Assembly: GCF_043641665.1 (NCBI RefSeq)
Contig: NC_092191.1
Coordinates: 22,253,066-22,317,065, forward strand
DNA from: Enoplosus armatus
Taxonomy: Eukaryota > Chordata > Actinopteri > Centrarchiformes > Enoplosidae
Reading direction: 5' to 3'
Length of the DNA: 64,000 nucleotides
A model generated the notes under the pieces. That model was given only the letters and a program-made list of their open reading frames with translations, did no database searches and was not told the DNA's origin. Shown one piece after another: positions 48,753-62,753 of the stretch. Positions within the stretch are counted from its first letter, which is position 1. Each line of letters opens with the position of its first letter. Both the position numbers and the translations under genes were made by a program.

Positions 48753-49912
48753 CCCCAACAAGTAGCACTTACTGAAGTCAACAGTCAAGTCAATGCTCAA
48801 GTCAGGGTAATGCTTCTGACTTGCAAAAAATGCCAAAACAGTTTTCTTCTTCCACTAAGAAATGACCTAAAATTGCTGTCCTGATGAACTCTGGGGGCTT
48901 CAGGGATCAGCAAAACTACCCCAACAAGAAGCACTTACTGCATTCAAAACTCATGTGAGTGCTTGTGTTTGGGTAATATTGGTGATAAATTCATGCATTT
49001 AGCTGGTCAAGTGAAAAGGATTACATTTCTGTTGAAGAACTCACAACCAAGACAACCCCAAAGAGAAGCACTTATGACCACAAGAATCATCAATGTCTCC
49101 ATTTGAGGTGATCCGAATGTGATTCCAATGGCATCTCTTCTCTTACAAACTGTAGGATATGTCATGTACAGCCACCCCACCAAGTGGCACTTACTGAATT
49201 CAAACAAAACTCAATACTCAACTTGGGTCAATATCACAGAAACCCTGTCAGCAATCTTCTTTGCTTACTTCCTCCTTAGTCCATATGCTTCTTTCTGGTA
49301 TTTTCTGTGCTGTGTTCCAGTTGCAATGGAAGAGATGTTTCCTGCACAGATTTGTCCATCTTAAATACAGAATGCAGCAATGTCCACAACTCCGCCTCCT
49401 TTTCCATGAAGTTTCAATGGTCTTGACAATGGGAAGTAAACAATAGCACTATTTGTACTTGAACAGACAACCATCATTCTTGCATTCCATTAGAAGTTGA
49501 TGAGTGGTCAATCAGACTCCAATGGGTTTTCTTGATGCAACTCATTGTCTCATGCAGTTGCAGCACCATCAGAAATGCTGTAAAGCAATACAAAGAGGAA
49601 TTGAGTGAAGAATCAAATCCCAACATCAAAGCACTTTTCATGTCTTGCATTCTAGAATTGGAGTGCATCATAATGACTTGTCTTGCATCTCAGTATGTGA
49701 GTAAAATCAGTGTATCTCCTATTGAAGTTTTCAAATGGTACCCCAACAGCTTGTTGTATTTCCATTGAGGAATTGGTCACAACCAAGACAACCCCAAAGA
49801 GGAGCACTTATGAACACAAGAATCACCAGTGGCTCTGTTTGAAGTGATCTGAGATTGATTCTCACAAAATATGGCATTCAATACATTCTGTTGCTTTTGT
49901 CAATTAAAACTG
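48753..49912 (+). repeat. Unit 35: short, class S (1160 bp)
   Basis: S markers actcaacttggg and cagaaaccc. Second of a T-S pair. Confidence 0.92.
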
Positions 49913-51423
49913 CCCCAACAAGTAGCACTTACTGAAGTCAACAGTCAAGTCAATGCTCAGGTCAGTTTTCTTCTTCCAGTAAGAAATGACCTGAAATTGC
50001 TGTCCTGGGATCAACAAAACCACCCCAACAAGAAGCACTTACTGCATTGAAAACTCATGAGTGCTTGTGTTTGAGTAATATTGGTGATAAATTCATGCAT
50101 TTAGCTGGTCAAGATAAAAGGATTACATTTCTGTTGAAGAACTCACAACCAAGACAACCCCAAAGAGAAGCACTGGTGACCACAGGAATCATCAATGTCT
50201 CCATTCGAGGTGATCCAAAATATGGCATCCAATACATTCTGTTGCTTTTGTCAATTAAAACTGCCCCAACAAGTAGCACTTACTGAAGTCAACAGTCAAG
50301 TCAATGCTCAAGTCAGGGTAATGCTTCTGACTTGCAAAAAATGCCAAAACAGTTTTCTTCTTCCACTAAGAAATGACCTAAAATTGCTGTCCTGATGAAC
50401 TCTGGGGGCTTCAGGGATCAGCAAAACTACCCCAACAAGAAGCACTTACTGCATTCAAAACTCATGTGAGTGCTTGTGTTTGGGTAATATTGGTGATAAA
50501 TTCATGCATTTAGCTGGTCAAGTGAAAGGGATTACATTTCTGTTGAAGAACTCACAACCAAGACAACCCCAAAGAGAAGCACTTATGACCACAAGAATCA
50601 TCAATGTCTCCATTTGAGGTGATCTGAATGTGATTCCAATGGCATCTCTTCTCTTACAAACTGTAGGATATGTCATGTACAGCCACCCCACCAAGTGGCA
50701 CTTACTGAATTCAAACAAAACTCAATACTCAAGTTGGGTCAATATCACAGACACCCTGTCAGCAATCTTCTTTGCTTACTTCCTCCCTAGTCCATATGCT
50801 TCTTTCTGGTATTTTCTGTGCTGTGTTCCAGTTGCAATGGAAGAGATGTTTCCTGCACAGATTTGCCCATCTTAAATACAGAATGCAGCAATGTCCACAA
50901 CTCAGCCTCCTTTTCCAGGAAGTTTCAATGGTCTTGACAATGGGAAGTAAATAATAGCACTATTTGTACTTGAACTGACAACCATCATTCTTGCATTCCA
51001 TTAGAAGTTGATGAGTGGTCAATCAGACTCCAATGGGTTTTCTTGATGCAACTCATTGTCTCATGCAGTTGCAGCACCATCAGAAATGCTGTAAAGCAAT
51101 ACAAAGAGGAATTGAGTGAAGAATCAAATCCCAACATCAAAGCACTTTTCATGTCTTGCATTCTAGAATTGGAGTGCATCATAATGACTTGTCTTGCATC
51201 TCAGTATGTGAGTAAAATTAGTGTATCTCCTATTGACGTTTTCAAATGGTACCCCAACAGCTTGTTGTATTTCCATTGAGGAACTGGTCACAACCAAGAC
51301 AACCCCAAAGAGGAGCACTTTTGAACAGAAGAATCACCAGTGGCTCTATTTGAGGTGATCTGAGATTGATTCTCACAAAATATGGCATCCAATACATTCT
51401 GTTGCTTTTGTCAATTAAAACTG
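49913..51423 (+). repeat. Unit 36: long, class P (1511 bp)
   Basis: B' has tttgagtaa. From its A module (50264) onward it repeats unit 22 at +19383. Confidence 0.92.
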
Positions 51424-52935
51424 CCCCAACAAGTAGCACTTACTGAAGTCAACAGTCAAGTCAATGCTCAGGTCAGTTTTCTTCTTCCAGTAAGAAATGA
51501 CCTGAAATTGCTGTCCTGGGATCAACAAAACCACCCCAACAAGAAGCACTTACTGCATTGAAAACTCATGAGTGCTTGTGTTTGGGTAATATTGGTGATA
51601 AATTCATGCATTTAGCTGGTCAAGATAAAAGGATTACATTTCTGTTGAAGAACTCACAACCAAGACAACCCCAAAGAGAAGCACTGGTGACCACAGGAAT
51701 CATCAATGTCTCCATTCGAGGTGATCCAAAATATGGCATCCAATACATTCTGTTGCTTTTGTCAATTAAAACTGCCCCAACAAGTAGCACTTACTGAAGT
51801 CAACAGTCAAGTCAATGCTCAAGTCAGGGTAATGCTTCTGACTTGCAAAAAATGCCAAAACAGTTTTCTTCTTCCACTAAGAAATGACCTAAAATTGCTG
51901 TCCTGATGAACTCTGGGGGCTTCAGGGATCAGCAAAACTACCCCAACAAGAAGCACTTACTGCATTCAAAACTCATGTGAGTGCTTGTGTTTGGGTAATA
52001 TTGGTGATAAATTCATGCATTTAGCTGGTCAAGTGAAAAGGATTACATTTCTGTTGAAGAACTCACAACCAAGACAACCCCAAAGAGAAGCACTTATGAC
52101 CACAAGAATCATCAATGTCTCCATTTGAGGTGATCCGAATGTGATTCCAATGGCATCTCTTCTCTTACAAACTGTAGGATATGTCATGTACAGCCACCCC
52201 ACCAAGTGGCACTTACTGAATTCAAACAAAACTCAATACTCAAGTTGGGTCAATATCACAGACACCCTGTCAGCAATCTTCTTTGCTTACTTCCTCCTTA
52301 GTCCATATGCTTCTTTCTGGTATTTTCTGTGCTGTGTTCCAGTTGCAATGGAAGAGATGTTTCCTGCACAGATTTGTCCATCTTAAATACAGAATGCAGC
52401 AATGTCCACAACTCCGCCTCCTTTTCCATGAAGTTTCAATGGTCTTGACAATGGGAAGTAAACAATAGCACTATTTGTACTTGAACAGACAACCATCATT
52501 CTTGCATTCCATTAGAAGTTGATGAGTGGTCAATCAGACTCCAATGGGTTTTCTTGATGCAACTCATTGTCTCATGCAGTTGCAGCACCATCAGAAATGC
52601 TGTAAAGCAATACAAAGAGGAATTGAGTGAAGAATCAAATCCCAACATCAAAGCACTTTTCATGTCTTGCATTCTAGAATTGGAGTGCATCATAATGACT
52701 TGTCTTGCATCTCAGTATGTGAGTAAAATCAGTGTATCTCCTATTGAAGTTTTTCAAATGGTACCCCAACAGCTTGTTGTATTTCCATTGAGGAATTGGT
52801 CACAACCAAGACAACCCCAAAGAGGAGCACTTATGAACACAAGAATCACCAGTGGCTCTGTTTGAAGTGATCTGAGATTGATTCTCACAAAATATGGCAT
52901 CCAATACATTCTGTTGCTTTTGTCAATTAAAACTG
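51424..52935 (+). repeat. Unit 37: long, class K (1512 bp)
   Basis: Counterpart of unit 23, but with the common ccagtggctctg at the site where unit 23 has a private base. Confidence 0.92.
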
Positions 52936-54095
52936 CCCCAACAAGTAGCACTTACTGAAGTCAACAGTCAAGTCAATGCTCAAGTCAGGGTAATGCTTCT
53001 GACTTGCAAAAAATGCCAAAACAGTTTTCTTCTTCCACTAAGAAATGACCTAAAATTGCTGTCCTGATGAACTCTGGGGGCTTCAGGGATCAGCAAAACT
53101 ACCCCAACAAGAAGCACTTACTGCATTCAAAACTCATGTGAGTGCTTGTGTTTGGGTAATATTGGTGATAAATTCATGCATTTAGCTGGTCAAGTGAAAA
53201 GGATTACATTTCTGTTGAAGAACTCACAACCAAGACAACCCCAAAGAGAAGCACTTATGACCACAAGAATCATCAATGTCTCCATTTGAGGTGATCTGAA
53301 TGTGATTCCAATGGCATCTCTTCTCTTACAAACTGTAGGATATGTCATGTACAGCCACCCCACCAAGTGGCACTTACTGAATTCAAACAAAACTCAATAC
53401 TCAAGTTGGGTCAATATCACAGACACCCTGTCAGCAATCTTCTTTGCTTACTTCCTCCCTAGTCCATATGCTTCTTTCTGGTATTTTCTGTGCTGTGTTC
53501 CAGTTGCAATGGAAGAGATGTTTCCTGCACAGATTTGCCCATCTTAAATACAGAATGCAGCAATGTCCACAACTCAGCCTCCTTTTCCAGGAAGTTTCAA
53601 TGGTCTTGACAATGGGAAGTAAATAATAGCACTATTTGTACTTGAACTGACAACCATCATTCTTGCATTCCATTAGAAGTTGATGAGTGGTCAATCAGAC
53701 TCCAATGGGTTTTCTTGATGCAACTCATTGTCTCATGCAGTTGCAGCACCATCAGAAATGCTGTAAAGCAATACAAAGAGGAATTGAGTGAAGAATCAAA
53801 TCCCAACATCAAAGCACTTTTCATGTCTTGCATTCTAGAATTGGAGTGCATCATAATGACTTGTCTTGCATCTCAGTATGTGAGTAAAATTAGTGTATCT
53901 CCTATTGACGTTTTCAAATGGTACCCCAACAGCTTGTTGTATTTCCATTGAGGAACTGGTCACAACCAAGACAACCCCAAAGAGGAGCACTTTTGAACAG
54001 AAGAATCACCAGTGGCTCTATTTGAGGTGATCTGAGATTGATTCTCACAAAATATGGCATCCAATACATTCTGTTGCTTTTGTCAATTAAAACTG
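52936..54095 (+). repeat. Unit 38: short, class P (1160 bp)
   Basis: P body with caagtgaaaagg; counterpart of unit 24. Confidence 0.92.
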
Positions 54096-55606
54096 CCCCA
54101 ACAAGTAGCACTTACTGAAGTCAACAGTCAAGTCAATGCTCAGGTCAGTTTTCTTCTTCCAGTAAGAAATGACCTGAAATTGCTGTCCTGGGATCAACAA
54201 AACCACCCCAACAAGAAGCACTTACTGCATTGAAAACTCATGAGTGCTTGTGTTTGGGTAATATTGGTGATAAATTCATGCATTTAGCTGGTCAAGATAA
54301 AAGGATTACATTTCTGTTGAAGAACTCACAACCAAGACAACCCCAAAGAGAAGCACTGGTGACCACAGGAATCATCAATGTCTCCATTCGAGGTGATCCA
54401 AAATATGGCATCCAATACATTCTGTTGCTTTTGTCAATTAAAACTGCCCCAACAAGTAGCACTTACTGAAGTCAACAGTCAAGTCAATGCTCAAGTCAGG
54501 GTAATGCTTCTGACTTGCAAAAAATGCCAAAACAGTTTTCTTCTTCCACTAAGAAATGACCTAAAATTGCTGTCCTGATGAACTCTGGGGGCTTCAGGGA
54601 TCAGCAAAACTACCCCAACAAGAAGCACTTACTGCATTCAAAACTCATGTGAGTGCTTGTGTTTGGGTAATATTGGTGATAAATTCATGCATTTAGCTGG
54701 TCAAGTGAAAGGGATTACATTTCTGTTGAAGAACTCACAACCAAGACAACCCCAAAGAGAAGCACTTATGACCACAAGAATCATCAATGTCTCCATTTGA
54801 GGTGATCTGAATGTGATTCCAATGGCATCTCTTCTCTTACAAACTGTAGGATATGTCATGTACAGCCACCCCACCAAGTGGCACTTACTGAATTCAAACA
54901 AAACTCAATACTCAAGTTGGGTCAATATCACAGACACCCTGTCAGCAATCTTCTTTGCTTACTTCCTCCCTAGTCCATATGCTTCTTTCTGGTATTTTCT
55001 GTGCTGTGTTCCAGTTGCAATGGAAGAGATGTTTCCTGCACAGATTTGCCCATCTTAAATACAGAATGCAGCAATGTCCACAACTCAGCCTCCTTTTCCA
55101 GGAAGTTTCAATGGTCTTGACAATGGGAAGTAAATAATAGCACTATTTGTACTTGAACTGACAACCATCATTCTTGCATTCCATTAGAAGTTGATGAGTG
55201 GTCAATCAGACTCCAATGGGTTTTCTTGATGCAACTCATTGTCTCATGCAGTTGCAGCACCATCAGAAATGCTGTAAAGCAATACAAAGAGGAATTGAGT
55301 GAAGAATCAAATCCCAACATCAAAGCACTTTTCATGTCTTGCATTCTAGAATTGGAGTGCATCATAATGACTTGTCTTGCATCTCAGTATGTGAGTAAAA
55401 TTAGTGTATCTCCTATTGACGTTTTCAAATGGTACCCCAACAGCTTGTTGTATTTCCATTGAGGAACTGGTCACAACCAAGACAACCCCAAAGAGGAGCA
55501 CTTTTGAACAGAAGAATCACCAGTGGCTCTATTTGAGGTGATCTGAGATTGATTCTCACAAAATATGGCATCCAATACATTCTGTTGCTTTTGTCAATTA
55601 AAACTG
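54096..55606 (+). repeat. Unit 39: long, class P (1511 bp)
   Basis: P body with caagtgaaaggg; counterpart of unit 25. Confidence 0.92.
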
Positions 55607-56709
55607 CCCCAACAAGTAGCACTTACTGAAGTCAACAGTCAAGTCAATGCTCAGGTCAGTTTTCTTCTTCCAGTAAGAAATGACCTGAAATTGCTGTCCT
55701 GGGATCAACAAAACCACCCCAACAAGAAACACTTACTGCATTGAAAACTCATGAGTGCTTGTGTTTGGGTAATATTGGTGATAAATTCATGCATTTAGCT
55801 GGTCAAGTGAAAAGGATTACATTTCTGTTGAAGAACTCACAACCAAGACAACCCCAAAGAGAAGCACTTATGACCACAAGAATCATCAATGTCTCCATTT
55901 GAGGTGATCCGAATGTGATTCCAATGGCATCTCTTCTCTTACAAACTGTAGGATATGTCATGTACAGCCACCCCACCAAGTGGCACTTACTGAATTCAAA
56001 CAAAACTCAATACTCAAGTTGGGTCAATATCACAGACACCCTGTCAGCAATCTTCTTTGCTTACTTCCTCCTTAGTCCATATGCTTCTTTCTGGTATTTT
56101 CTGTGCTGTGTTCCAGTTGCAATGGAAGAGATGTTTCCTGCACAGATTTGTCCATCTTAAATACAGAATGCAGCAATGTCCACAACTCCGCCTCCTTTTC
56201 CATGAAGTTTCAATGGTCTTGACAATGGGAAGTAAACAATAGCACTATTTGTACTTGAACAGACAACCATCATTCTTGCATTCCATTAGAAGTTGATGAG
56301 TGGTCAATCAGACTCCAATGGGTTTTCTTGATGCAACTCATTGTCTCATGCAGTTGCAGCACCATCAGAAATGCTGTAAAGCAATACAAAGAGGAATTGA
56401 GTGAAGAATCAAATCCCAACATCAAAGCACCTTTCATGTCTTGCATTCTAGAATTGGAGTGCATCATAATGACTTGTCTTGCATCTCAGTATGTGAGTAA
56501 AATCAGTGTATCTCCTATTGAAGTTTTTCAAATGGTACCCCAACAGCTTGTTGTATTTCCATTGAGGAATTGGTCACAACCAAGACAACCCCAAAGAGGA
56601 GCACTTATGAACACAAGAATCACCAGTGGCTCTGTTTGAAGTGATCTGAGATTGATTCTCACAAAATATGGCATCCAATACATTCTGTTGCTTTTGTCAA
56701 TTAAAACTG
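55607..56709 (+). repeat. Unit 40: 1103 bp fusion unit, class K
   Basis: Same B'/B fusion, caagaaacactt and aagcacctttcatg as unit 26. The fusion therefore arose once and was copied within the 6.6 kb block. Confidence 0.92.
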
Positions 56710-58217
56710 CCCCAACAAGTAGCACTTACTGAAGTCAACAGTCAAGTCAATGCTCAGGTCAGTTTTCTTCTTCCAGTAAGAAATGACCTGAAATTGCTGT
56801 CCTGGGATCAACAAAACCACCCCAACAAGAAGCACTTACTGCATTGAAAACTCATGAGTGCTTGTGTTTGGGTAATATTGGTGATAAATTCATGCATTTA
56901 GCTGGTCAAGATAAAAGGATTACATTTCTGTTGAAGAACTCACAACCAAGACAACCCCAAAGAGAAGCACTGGTGACCACAGGAATCATCAATGTCTCCA
57001 TTCGAGGTGATCCAAAATATGGCATCCAATACATTCTGTTGCTTTTGTCAATTAAAACTGCCCCAACAAGTAGCACTTACTGAAGTCAACAGTCAAGTCA
57101 ATGCTCAAGTCAGGGTAATGCTTCTGACTTGCAAAAAATGCCAAAACAGTTTTCTTCTTCCACTAAGAAATGACCTAAAATTGCTGTCCTGATGAACTCT
57201 GGGGGCTTCAGGGATCAGCAAAACTACCCCAACAAGAAGCACTTACTGCATTCAAAACTCATGTGAGTGCTTGTGTTTGGGTAATATTGGTGATAAATTC
57301 ATGCATTTAGCTGGTCAAGTGAAAAGGATTACATTTCTGTTGAAGAACTCACAACCAAGACAACCCCAAAGAGAAGCACTTATGACCACAAGAATCATCA
57401 ATGTCTCCATTTGAGGTGATCCGAATGTGATTCCAATGGCATCTCTTCTCTTACAAACTGTAGGATATGTCATGTACAGCCACCCCACCAAGTGGCACTT
57501 ACTGAATTCAAACACAACTCAATACTCAAGTTGGGTCAATATCACAGACACCCTGTCAGCAATCTTCTTTGCTTACTTCCTCCTTAGTCCATATGCTTCT
57601 TTCTGGTATTTTCTGTGCTGTGTTCCAGTTGCAATGGAAGAGATGTTTCCTGCACAGATTTGCCCATCTTAAATACAGAATGCAGCAATGTCCACAACTC
57701 CGCCTCCTTTTCCATGAAGTTTCAATGGTCTTGACAATGGGAAGTAAACAATAGCACTATTTGTACTTGAACAGACAACCATCATTCTTGCATTCCATTA
57801 GAAGTTGATGAGTGGTCAGACTCCAATGGGTTTTCTTGATGCAACTCATTGTCTCATGCAGTTGCAGCACCATCAGAAATGCTGTAAAGCAATACAAAGA
57901 GGAATTGAGTGAAGAATCAAATCCCAACATCAAAGCACTTTTCATGTCTTGCATTCTAGAATTGGAGTGCATCATAATGACTTGTCTTGCATCTCAGTAT
58001 GTGAGTAAAATCAGTGTATCTCCTGTTGAAGTTTTTCAAATGGTACCCCAACAGCTTGTTGTATTTCCATTGAGGAATTGGTCACAACCAAGACAACCCC
58101 AAAGAGGAGCACTTATGAACACAAGAATCACCAGTGGCTCTGTTTGAAGTGATCTGAGATTGATTCTCACAAAATATGGCATCCAATACATTCTGTTGCT
58201 TTTGTCAATTAAAACTG
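56710..58217 (+). repeat. Unit 41: long, class T, 4 bp deletion (1508 bp)
   Basis: T body without gggtaacattgg or gtcttatgcag. The tail has tctcctgttgaag as in units 18 and 21. A 4 bp loss (gtggtcagactcc for gtggtcaatcagactcc) near 57818 accounts for its length. Confidence 0.92.
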
Positions 58218-59729
58218 CCCCAACAAGTAGCACTTACTGAAGTCAACAGTCAAGTCAATGCTCAGGTCAGTTTTCTTCTTCCAGTAAGAAATGACCTGAA
58301 ATTGCTGTCCTGGGATCAACAAAACCACCCCAACAAGAAGCACTTACTGCATTGAAAACTCATGAGTGCTTGTGTTTGGGTAATATTGGTGATAAATTCA
58401 TGCATTTAGCTGGTTAAGATAAAAGGATTACATTTCTGTTGAAGAACTCACAACCAAGACAACCCCAAAGAGAAGCACTGGTGACCACAGGAATCATCAA
58501 TGTCTCCATTCGAGGTGATCCAAAATATGGCATCCAATACATTCTGTTGCTTTTGTCAATTAAAACTGCCCCAACAAGTAGCACTTACTGAAGTCAACAG
58601 TCAAGTCAATGCTCAAGTCAGGGTAATGCTTCTGACTTGCAAAAAATGCCAAAACAGTTTTCTTCTTCCACTAAGAAATGACCTAAAATTGCTGTCCTGA
58701 TGAACTCTGGGGGCTTCAGGGATCAGCAAAACTACCCCAACAAGAAGCACTTACTGCATTCAAAACTCATGTGAGTGCTTGTGTTTGGGTAATATTGGTG
58801 ATAAATTCATGCATTTAGCTGGTCAAGTGAAAAGGATTACATTTCTGTTGAAGAACTCACAACCAAGACAACCCCAAAGAGAAGCACTTATGACCACAAG
58901 AATCATCAATGTCTCCATTTGAGGTGATCCGAATGTGATTCCAATGGCATCTCTTCTCTTACAAACTGTAGGATATGTCATGTACAGCCACCCCACCAAG
59001 TGGCACTTACTGAATTCAAACACAACTCAATACTCAAGTTGGGTCAATATCACAGACACCCTGTCAGCAATCTTCTTTGCTTACTTCCTCCTTAGTCCAT
59101 ATGCTTCTTTCTGGTATTTTCTGTGCTGTGTTCCAGTTGCAATGGAAGAGATGTTTCCTGCACAGATTTGCCCATCTTAAATACAGAATGCAGCAATGTC
59201 CACAACTCCGCCTCCTTTTCCATGAAGTTTCAATGGTCTTGACAATGGGAAGTAAACAATAGCACTATTTGTACTTGAACAGACAACCATCATTCTTGCA
59301 TTCCATTAGAAGTTGATGAGTGGTCAATCAGACTCCAATGGGTTTTCTTGATGCAACTCATTGTCTCATGCAGTTGCAGCACCATCAGAAATGCTGTAAA
59401 GCAATACAAAGAGGAATTGAGTGAAGAATCAAATCCCAACATCAAAGCACTTTTCATGTCTTGCATTCTAGAATTGGAGTGCATCATAATGACTTGTCTT
59501 GCATCTCAGTATGTGAGTAAAATCAGTGTATCTCCTGTTGAAGTTTTTCAAATGGTACCCCAACAGCTTGTTGTATTTCCATTGAGGAATTGGTCACAAC
59601 CAAGACAACCCCAAAGAGGAGCACTTATGAACACAAGAATCACCAGTGGCTCTGTTTGAAGTGATCTGAGATTGATTCTCACAAAATATGGCATCCAATA
59701 CATTCTGTTGCTTTTGTCAATTAAAACTG
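58218..59729 (+). repeat. Unit 42: long, class T (1512 bp)
   Basis: Same as units 43-44 except for a private ctggttaagat in B' and actccgcctcc in A*. Confidence 0.92.
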
Positions 59730-61241
59730 CCCCAACAAGTAGCACTTACTGAAGTCAACAGTCAAGTCAATGCTCAGGTCAGTTTTCTTCTTCCAGTAAG
59801 AAATGACCTGAAATTGCTGTCCTGGGATCAACAAAACCACCCCAACAAGAAGCACTTACTGCATTGAAAACTCATGAGTGCTTGTGTTTGGGTAATATTG
59901 GTGATAAATTCATGCATTTAGCTGGTCAAGATAAAAGGATTACATTTCTGTTGAAGAACTCACAACCAAGACAACCCCAAAGAGAAGCACTGGTGACCAC
60001 AGGAATCATCAATGTCTCCATTCGAGGTGATCCAAAATATGGCATCCAATACATTCTGTTGCTTTTGTCAATTAAAACTGCCCCAACAAGTAGCACTTAC
60101 TGAAGTCAACAGTCAAGTCAATGCTCAAGTCAGGGTAATGCTTCTGACTTGCAAAAAATGCCAAAACAGTTTTCTTCTTCCACTAAGAAATGACCTAAAA
60201 TTGCTGTCCTGATGAACTCTGGGGGCTTCAGGGATCAGCAAAACTACCCCAACAAGAAGCACTTACTGCATTCAAAACTCATGTGAGTGCTTGTGTTTGG
60301 GTAATATTGGTGATAAATTCATGCATTTAGCTGGTCAAGTGAAAAGGATTACATTTCTGTTGAAGAACTCACAACCAAGACAACCCCAAAGAGAAGCACT
60401 TATGACCACAAGAATCATCAATGTCTCCATTTGAGGTGATCCGAATGTGATTCCAATGGCATCTCTTCTCTTACAAACTGTAGGATATGTCATGTACAGC
60501 CACCCCACCAAGTGGCACTTACTGAATTCAAACACAACTCAATACTCAAGTTGGGTCAATATCACAGACACCCTGTCAGCAATCTTCTTTGCTTACTTCC
60601 TCCTTAGTCCATATGCTTCTTTCTGGTATTTTCTGTGCTGTGTTCCAGTTGCAATGGAAGAGATGTTTCCTGCACAGATTTGCCCATCTTAAATACAGAA
60701 TGCAGCAATGTCCACAACTCTGCCTCCTTTTCCATGAAGTTTCAATGGTCTTGACAATGGGAAGTAAACAATAGCACTATTTGTACTTGAACAGACAACC
60801 ATCATTCTTGCATTCCATTAGAAGTTGATGAGTGGTCAATCAGACTCCAATGGGTTTTCTTGATGCAACTCATTGTCTCATGCAGTTGCAGCACCATCAG
60901 AAATGCTGTAAAGCAATACAAAGAGGAATTGAGTGAAGAATCAAATCCCAACATCAAAGCACTTTTCATGTCTTGCATTCTAGAATTGGAGTGCATCATA
61001 ATGACTTGTCTTGCATCTCAGTATGTGAGTAAAATCAGTGTATCTCCTGTTGAAGTTTTTCAAATGGTACCCCAACAGCTTGTTGTATTTCCATTGAGGA
61101 ATTGGTCACAACCAAGACAACCCCAAAGAGGAGCACTTATGAACACAAGAATCACCAGTGGCTCTGTTTGAAGTGATCTGAGATTGATTCTCACAAAATA
61201 TGGCATCCAATACATTCTGTTGCTTTTGTCAATTAAAACTG
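59730..61241 (+). repeat. Unit 43: long, class T (1512 bp)
   Basis: T body with actctgcctcc (the CpG lost to TpG) and tail tctcctgttgaag. I found no difference from unit 44. Confidence 0.92.
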
Positions 61242-62753
61242 CCCCAACAAGTAGCACTTACTGAAGTCAACAGTCAAGTCAATGCTCAGGTCAGTTTTCT
61301 TCTTCCAGTAAGAAATGACCTGAAATTGCTGTCCTGGGATCAACAAAACCACCCCAACAAGAAGCACTTACTGCATTGAAAACTCATGAGTGCTTGTGTT
61401 TGGGTAATATTGGTGATAAATTCATGCATTTAGCTGGTCAAGATAAAAGGATTACATTTCTGTTGAAGAACTCACAACCAAGACAACCCCAAAGAGAAGC
61501 ACTGGTGACCACAGGAATCATCAATGTCTCCATTCGAGGTGATCCAAAATATGGCATCCAATACATTCTGTTGCTTTTGTCAATTAAAACTGCCCCAACA
61601 AGTAGCACTTACTGAAGTCAACAGTCAAGTCAATGCTCAAGTCAGGGTAATGCTTCTGACTTGCAAAAAATGCCAAAACAGTTTTCTTCTTCCACTAAGA
61701 AATGACCTAAAATTGCTGTCCTGATGAACTCTGGGGGCTTCAGGGATCAGCAAAACTACCCCAACAAGAAGCACTTACTGCATTCAAAACTCATGTGAGT
61801 GCTTGTGTTTGGGTAATATTGGTGATAAATTCATGCATTTAGCTGGTCAAGTGAAAAGGATTACATTTCTGTTGAAGAACTCACAACCAAGACAACCCCA
61901 AAGAGAAGCACTTATGACCACAAGAATCATCAATGTCTCCATTTGAGGTGATCCGAATGTGATTCCAATGGCATCTCTTCTCTTACAAACTGTAGGATAT
62001 GTCATGTACAGCCACCCCACCAAGTGGCACTTACTGAATTCAAACACAACTCAATACTCAAGTTGGGTCAATATCACAGACACCCTGTCAGCAATCTTCT
62101 TTGCTTACTTCCTCCTTAGTCCATATGCTTCTTTCTGGTATTTTCTGTGCTGTGTTCCAGTTGCAATGGAAGAGATGTTTCCTGCACAGATTTGCCCATC
62201 TTAAATACAGAATGCAGCAATGTCCACAACTCTGCCTCCTTTTCCATGAAGTTTCAATGGTCTTGACAATGGGAAGTAAACAATAGCACTATTTGTACTT
62301 GAACAGACAACCATCATTCTTGCATTCCATTAGAAGTTGATGAGTGGTCAATCAGACTCCAATGGGTTTTCTTGATGCAACTCATTGTCTCATGCAGTTG
62401 CAGCACCATCAGAAATGCTGTAAAGCAATACAAAGAGGAATTGAGTGAAGAATCAAATCCCAACATCAAAGCACTTTTCATGTCTTGCATTCTAGAATTG
62501 GAGTGCATCATAATGACTTGTCTTGCATCTCAGTATGTGAGTAAAATCAGTGTATCTCCTGTTGAAGTTTTTCAAATGGTACCCCAACAGCTTGTTGTAT
62601 TTCCATTGAGGAATTGGTCACAACCAAGACAACCCCAAAGAGGAGCACTTATGAACACAAGAATCACCAGTGGCTCTGTTTGAAGTGATCTGAGATTGAT
62701 TCTCACAAAATATGGCATCCAATACATTCTGTTGCTTTTGTCAATTAAAACTG
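61242..62753 (+). repeat. Unit 44: long, class T (1512 bp)
   Basis: Same markers as unit 43, including actctgcctcc. Last of the uniform right-hand run. Confidence 0.92.
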
